Shown here in pieces: positions 60,920-64,000 of a stretch of DNA of 64,000 bases (positions are counted from its first letter, which is position 1; each line of letters starts with the position of its first letter). This DNA is from Bacteroidales bacterium UBA5536. GTDB taxonomy: Bacteria; Bacteroidota; Bacteroidia; Bacteroidales; F082. The DNA is taken from the NCBI GenBank assembly GCA_002426795.1, contig DINQ01000024.1:1-64000 (forward strand), given 5' to 3'. The notes under the pieces are model-generated. The model had not been told where the DNA came from, did not search any database, and saw only the letters and a list, made by a program, of their open reading frames with translations. Made by a program: the position numbers and the translations under genes.

Positions 60920-61845
60920 TGCGTAAAACGGTACTTTTTTTTGCTGTTACCAGCATACTTTTGCTTGCATGTGATTCATGCAGCTCTTCAGTTAAAAAGC
61001 ATCCAGCTGAAGAATTTTTTGGGTCGAAAATTGACACTGCCAATATGTTGCCACTTCCCACTTCAACAAATGCAGATTACAGAAAAGCACTGGTGCTCAG
61101 CGACTGGCCAAAACCCGATGGAAAAAAAAGGCCTAAGGGTATTGTAACCATTCCGCAAGACTACGACGATTTCAGATTTGAGAACCTGGATGAGGCTCAA
61201 TGGCAACGATTAATGGTCAGACATGCTGATTTCAGAGGTGTTAGCTTTCGCTCTGCCAATGGCAATGGAGCTTCCTTTACAGGATCTGATTTTCGGTTGT
61301 GCGACTTGCGTTGGTCATCACTCGAGCAGAGCAAGTTAAATCAATGCGACTTCTCCCAATCCATTCTTTTTCGCACTTCTGTCAATGATTCCAGACTGGA
61401 TTCATCCGACTTCAGAGGGTCAAATATGTTTGGCATCAAAGGACATCGATCGAGTTTCACACATTGTGATTTTTCAAATGCCCTCATGAAAGAATCGGAA
61501 CTCACAAATGCAGATTTCTCGTTCAGCAAAGCTCTCAAAGTGAAATTTATCATCACCGTTTTTTCAGGTTCAAAATTCAACCTTTGCGATTTCAGTTACT
61601 CCGATTTCACAGGAGCTGGATTGGAAGACTGCACGTTCAAAAACGCCAGATTACATCATGTTTCTTTTAAAGGTGCGCATCTGCAATATGCCGATTTTAG
61701 TGGAGCCGATTTAAGTGACGCAGACTTCTTTGCGGCTGAGTTGGCAGAGACCAATTTTTCTGGCGCCATCAATATCCCAAATGATGTGATCCCGTTTATA
61801 AACGAGCAGGGATTGGCAACCGGAGTTGTTTTTTCGAGAAAATAG
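60919..61845 (+). CDS. pentapeptide-repeat lipoprotein in the nos cluster
   Basis: 308-residue lipoprotein (lipobox LLLAC, C18). After ~75 residues of linker, pentapeptide repeats of the A(D/N)LxF type (HADFRGVSF, GSDFRLCDL, LTNADFSFS, LQYADFSGADLSDADF) run from about 95 to 290 and predict a square right-handed beta-helix. Most are Phe-centred. Its role in N2O reduction is not known. Fusion of its start to the nosY stop, and the lipid anchor facing the periplasm like NosL, suggest a part in the NosDFYL maturation machinery. Confidence 0.85.
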   Translation: MRKTVLFFAVTSILLLACDSCSSSVKKHPAEEFFGSKIDTANMLPLPTSTNADYRKALVLSDWPKPDGKKRPKGIVTIPQDYDDFRFENLDEAQWQRLMVRHADFRGVSFRSANGNGASFTGSDFRLCDLRWSSLEQSKLNQCDFSQSILFRTSVNDSRLDSSDFRGSNMFGIKGHRSSFTHCDFSNALMKESELTNADFSFSKALKVKFIITVFSGSKFNLCDFSYSDFTGAGLEDCTFKNARLHHVSFKGAHLQYADFSGADLSDADFFAAELAETNFSGAINIPNDVIPFINEQGLATGVVFSRK

Positions 61846-61848
61846 ATC

Positions 61849-62493
61849 ATGGATAAAACAAACAAAAAATACCTGTCAGAAAACTCAAAAGACTACTTTT
61901 TTGTAGTTATTTCAGTATTGATTAGCATTTTTTCATTGTTAATTTTTGCCCAGACAATTCATGCTCAAAAACGCTCATACATTATCGATGCCTCCCAAAG
62001 CAAAGTAATTTGGTCTATCGATGCGCACAACGGCGAAGTAACGATCTGCAAAGGAAGTATTATGACTGAGGGAAACGAAATTATTGACGGTCATTTTGAA
62101 ATATGCATGGACAGCATTATTGATGTTGACATTGATTACGAGCTGATGCGGCATGTTCTTGAAAACACCCTCAAGTCAAAAGAATTATTCGATGCCAAAA
62201 AATATCCATATGCCAGCTTTGATATTTATAAAACAACAACCCAATCTGATAGCATCTCAATGATTTATGGCGATTTGGTTGTAAAAGGGATTGAAAAATG
62301 CATTACTTTAGAAGCCAGAACACAATTCGATCACAAGGTGTTTAAAGCACAATCAGGACCAATAAAAATTGACAGAACAGACTGGGGAATTACTGCCATG
62401 TCAAAAAAATATTCAACCAGTGAAGAAAATTATATCGTAAGCGACACCATAACTCTTCAGGTACATATAACTGCAATATTTTCAGATAATTAA
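61849..62493 (+). CDS. YceI-family periplasmic protein
   Basis: 214 residues with a long N-terminal hydrophobic segment (FFVVISVLISIFSLLIFAQT) serving as signal or anchor, then the YceI lipocalin-like fold: YIIDASQSKVIWSIDAHNG, ELFDAKKYPYASFDIYKTT and GPIKIDRTDWGI. YceI proteins bind polyisoprenoid lipids such as ubiquinone precursors. Last gene of the nos cluster, 3 bases after the pentapeptide gene; a link to quinone or electron transport is inference. Confidence 0.85.
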   Translation: MDKTNKKYLSENSKDYFFVVISVLISIFSLLIFAQTIHAQKRSYIIDASQSKVIWSIDAHNGEVTICKGSIMTEGNEIIDGHFEICMDSIIDVDIDYELMRHVLENTLKSKELFDAKKYPYASFDIYKTTTQSDSISMIYGDLVVKGIEKCITLEARTQFDHKVFKAQSGPIKIDRTDWGITAMSKKYSTSEENYIVSDTITLQVHITAIFSDN

Positions 62494-62591
62494 TTACATT
62501 ATAAAAGTCTTGAAATCAAATGATATCCCAACATGTAGAAAGATAAGTTTTAAACTGCGAAAACATTTTGGTAACGAAATGCCACAACTGC

Positions 62592-62621
62592 TTTGCTCAA
62601 ATCATTTTTTTAATAAATTTG
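62592..62621 (+). promoter_or_regulatory. promoter of the alternative complex III operon
   Basis: TTTG (62592-62595) and TAAATTTG (62614-62621) with an 18-base spacer are a complete match to the Bacteroidota -33/-7 consensus. The leader to actA is about 80 bases. It shows that actA is transcribed apart from the nos genes. Confidence 0.7.
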
Positions 62622-62706
62622 CCTTTTAAACCGCACAATCAACGTTACAACCAAAAAACCGACTATATTTATCCGTTTTGAATCAGAAACCATCAGTAAT
62701 TTTATT

Positions 62707-63924
62707 ATGACAATTACACCTTTTACCTCGCGAGGAAGCATTCGTAATTCGATGGTTCTTGGCTTGTTAATGCTGCTTTTTCTTCAAGCATTCGACTTAA
62801 AAGCACAAACACCCGAGGCCGAAAAAAACTTTGCTCAATGCCGGGCTTGCCACAATATTGATGGACCAAAACTGATTGGTCCCAATTTGAAAGGCCTTAC
62901 ACAGCGTCACGATACTGCCTGGCTGCTTCGATTTATCCGCAACTCACAGGAAGTCATTCAATCAGGTGATCCTGTTGCTGTAAAACTTTTCGAAGAGAAC
63001 AATAAAATCCCGATGCCGCCACATCCCGATTTGACCGACGAGCAAATCATTGACATCATTGCCTATATAGAAAATGGTGGAAAAGTAGCGCCTGAATATG
63101 CAGCGGCAGCTCCAACGGCAGAAGAACAGTCGGCTCAGGACGAAATGCTCAACCAAATGTATTTGCAACAGGCTGAACGTCAGCAACAACTTGAAAACCT
63201 GCAGGGGGATGCCAACCGTAACTTTGGGACAACTTTCTATGTGACCATCATTATCTTGTTGATCACATTGTTTGATTTGTTCGTCACCAAACTCATCAAG
63301 GCTACCTTTGTACATAAAGTGGTGATTCTGATTTCGCTTGCGATTGTTGGTGAAGTCACCTATAAAGAAGCTGCTGCGCTTGGTCGCCAGCAATATTATC
63401 AACCAGATCAGCCCATCTGGTTCTCGCACAAGGTGCATGCCGGCCAAAATCGTATCGACTGTCTGTACTGCCATTCAGGAGCTGAGCACAGCAAAAATGC
63501 AACCATCCCTTCAACCAATGTTTGTCTGAACTGCCACAACGTTGTTCGCCAAGGAAAAATTACTGGCACGACTGAAATTGCCAAGATACATGAGGCATGG
63601 AATTCAGGAAAACCAGTGGAATGGGTGAAAATTCACAACCTTCCCGATCATGTGTTTTTCAGCCACGCACAGCACGTAAACGCCGGAAAACTGGATTGTG
63701 CTGAGTGCCATGGCCCTGTCGAAGACATGGATGTGGTGATGCAGGTAAACGATCTGAGCATGGGCTGGTGCCTCGATTGCCACAGGAAAACCGAAGTACA
63801 ATTTGCTCAGAACGATTTCTATAAATCATATGAGAAACTCCATGAGCAACTCAAAAACGGGGCAATCAACAAGGTTACAGCCGATATGATTGGCGCCACT
63901 GATTGCATGAAGTGTCATTATTAA
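62707..63924 (+). CDS. actA: alternative complex III multihaem cytochrome ActA with N-terminal monohaem domain
   Basis: 405-residue cytochrome c with six haem-binding motifs. An N-terminal monohaem cytochrome domain (CRACH 45-49, Met ligand in IPMPPHP) follows the signal sequence; then a charged linker, a membrane segment (about 177-215) and the ActA pentahaem part with CLYCH (252-256), CLNCH (273-277), CAECH (331-335), CLDCH (355-359) and CMKCH (400-404). Alternative complex III oxidises menaquinol and reduces cytochrome c. In Rhodothermus the monohaem ActE is a separate protein, so the N-terminal domain may be a fusion. actB starts 27 bases downstream. Confidence 0.9.
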   Translation: MTITPFTSRGSIRNSMVLGLLMLLFLQAFDLKAQTPEAEKNFAQCRACHNIDGPKLIGPNLKGLTQRHDTAWLLRFIRNSQEVIQSGDPVAVKLFEENNKIPMPPHPDLTDEQIIDIIAYIENGGKVAPEYAAAAPTAEEQSAQDEMLNQMYLQQAERQQQLENLQGDANRNFGTTFYVTIIILLITLFDLFVTKLIKATFVHKVVILISLAIVGEVTYKEAAALGRQQYYQPDQPIWFSHKVHAGQNRIDCLYCHSGAEHSKNATIPSTNVCLNCHNVVRQGKITGTTEIAKIHEAWNSGKPVEWVKIHNLPDHVFFSHAQHVNAGKLDCAECHGPVEDMDVVMQVNDLSMGWCLDCHRKTEVQFAQNDFYKSYEKLHEQLKNGAINKVTADMIGATDCMKCHY

Positions 63925-63951
63925 AATCGTAAACTGAATAAGCAAGTCCTA

Positions 63952-64000
63952 ATGGAAACAAAATATTTCAAAAGCCTCGAAGAAATCAAACTCGACACAA
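63952..64000 (+). CDS. actB: start of ActB (alternative complex III), truncated by the window edge
   Basis: The ATG at 63952 opens METKYFKSLEEIKLDT, which continues past the end of the window. A start with a K(Y/F)..SLEEL pattern is typical of ActB, the iron-sulfur/molybdopterin-like subunit of alternative complex III. Only 16 codons are visible, so the call rests on this and on position after actA. Confidence 0.7.
   Translation, partial: METKYFKSLEEIKLDT

Noticed and set aside
1..64000. tRNA genes, insertion sequences, attachment sites, CRISPR arrays
   Set aside because: No cloverleaf, no transposase-like ORF with terminal inverted repeats, and no regularly spaced repeats were seen.

Overview
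The window comes from a Bacteroidota chromosome, most like a Bacteroidales/Marinilabiliales-type organism. Evidence for this is the -7 promoter element TAnnTTTG in front of many genes, start codons mostly without Shine-Dalgarno sequences, a single-chain SecDF, a DUF4290 gene, a PorE-like TPR/propeller/OmpA protein, a MurA with Asp in place of the catalytic Cys, and an alternative complex III gene at the right edge. The species cannot be named from the sequence. I see no tRNA, rRNA body, insertion sequence, phage gene or CRISPR array.

Region 1 (1-19,750, minus strand) is the str-S10-spc-alpha ribosomal supercluster: rpsL-rpsG-fusA-rpsJ, then the S10 and spc genes through secY-map-infA-rpmJ, then rpsM-rpsK-rpsD-rpoA-rplQ and finally eno. 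The left edge holds a minus-strand promoter and leader for a gene outside the window. The 434-base gap at 19,689-20,122 carries the str promoter, a second minus-strand promoter that may drive a small RNA, and the uvrD promoter.

Region 2 (20,100-46,700) is housekeeping: a UvrD/PcrA helicase, DUF4290, murA, grpE-dnaJ, an ABC exporter pair, secDF, tatA, a PorE-like outer-membrane protein, purM, prfA, pyrF, ilvE, a DUF554 protein, a methyltransferase, htpG, lemA with two TPM-domain proteins, and a membrane-anchored AraC-family regulator that faces the next region.

Region 3 (46,700-62,500, plus strand) is a nitrous oxide reductase (nos) cluster with an unusual feature. It starts with two adjacent, full-length NosZ homologues that are degenerate in complementary ways. 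The first (47,123-49,375) keeps all the protein ligands of the CuA electron-entry site but has lost six of the seven CuZ histidines. The second (49,414-51,789) keeps all seven CuZ histidines, has lost every CuA ligand and carries a C-terminal haem c domain. In known NosZ homodimers, CuA of one subunit faces CuZ of the other, so this pair looks like an obligate heterodimer: a split N2O reductase. Downstream follow a cytochrome c5-type lipoprotein, a NosB-like membrane protein, NosD, a small unknown protein, an OprC/NosA-like copper TonB receptor, NosG, NosH, NosF, NosL, NosY, a pentapeptide-repeat lipoprotein and a YceI protein. Three copies of a 22-base box lie between the AraC-family gene and the first nosZ gene and may be its operators.

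Region 4 (62,600-64,000) begins an alternative complex III operon (actA, then the first codons of actB). This quinol:cytochrome c oxidoreductase could feed electrons to the cytochromes used by the nos system. No nitrate, nitrite or nitric oxide reductase gene is visible in the window.
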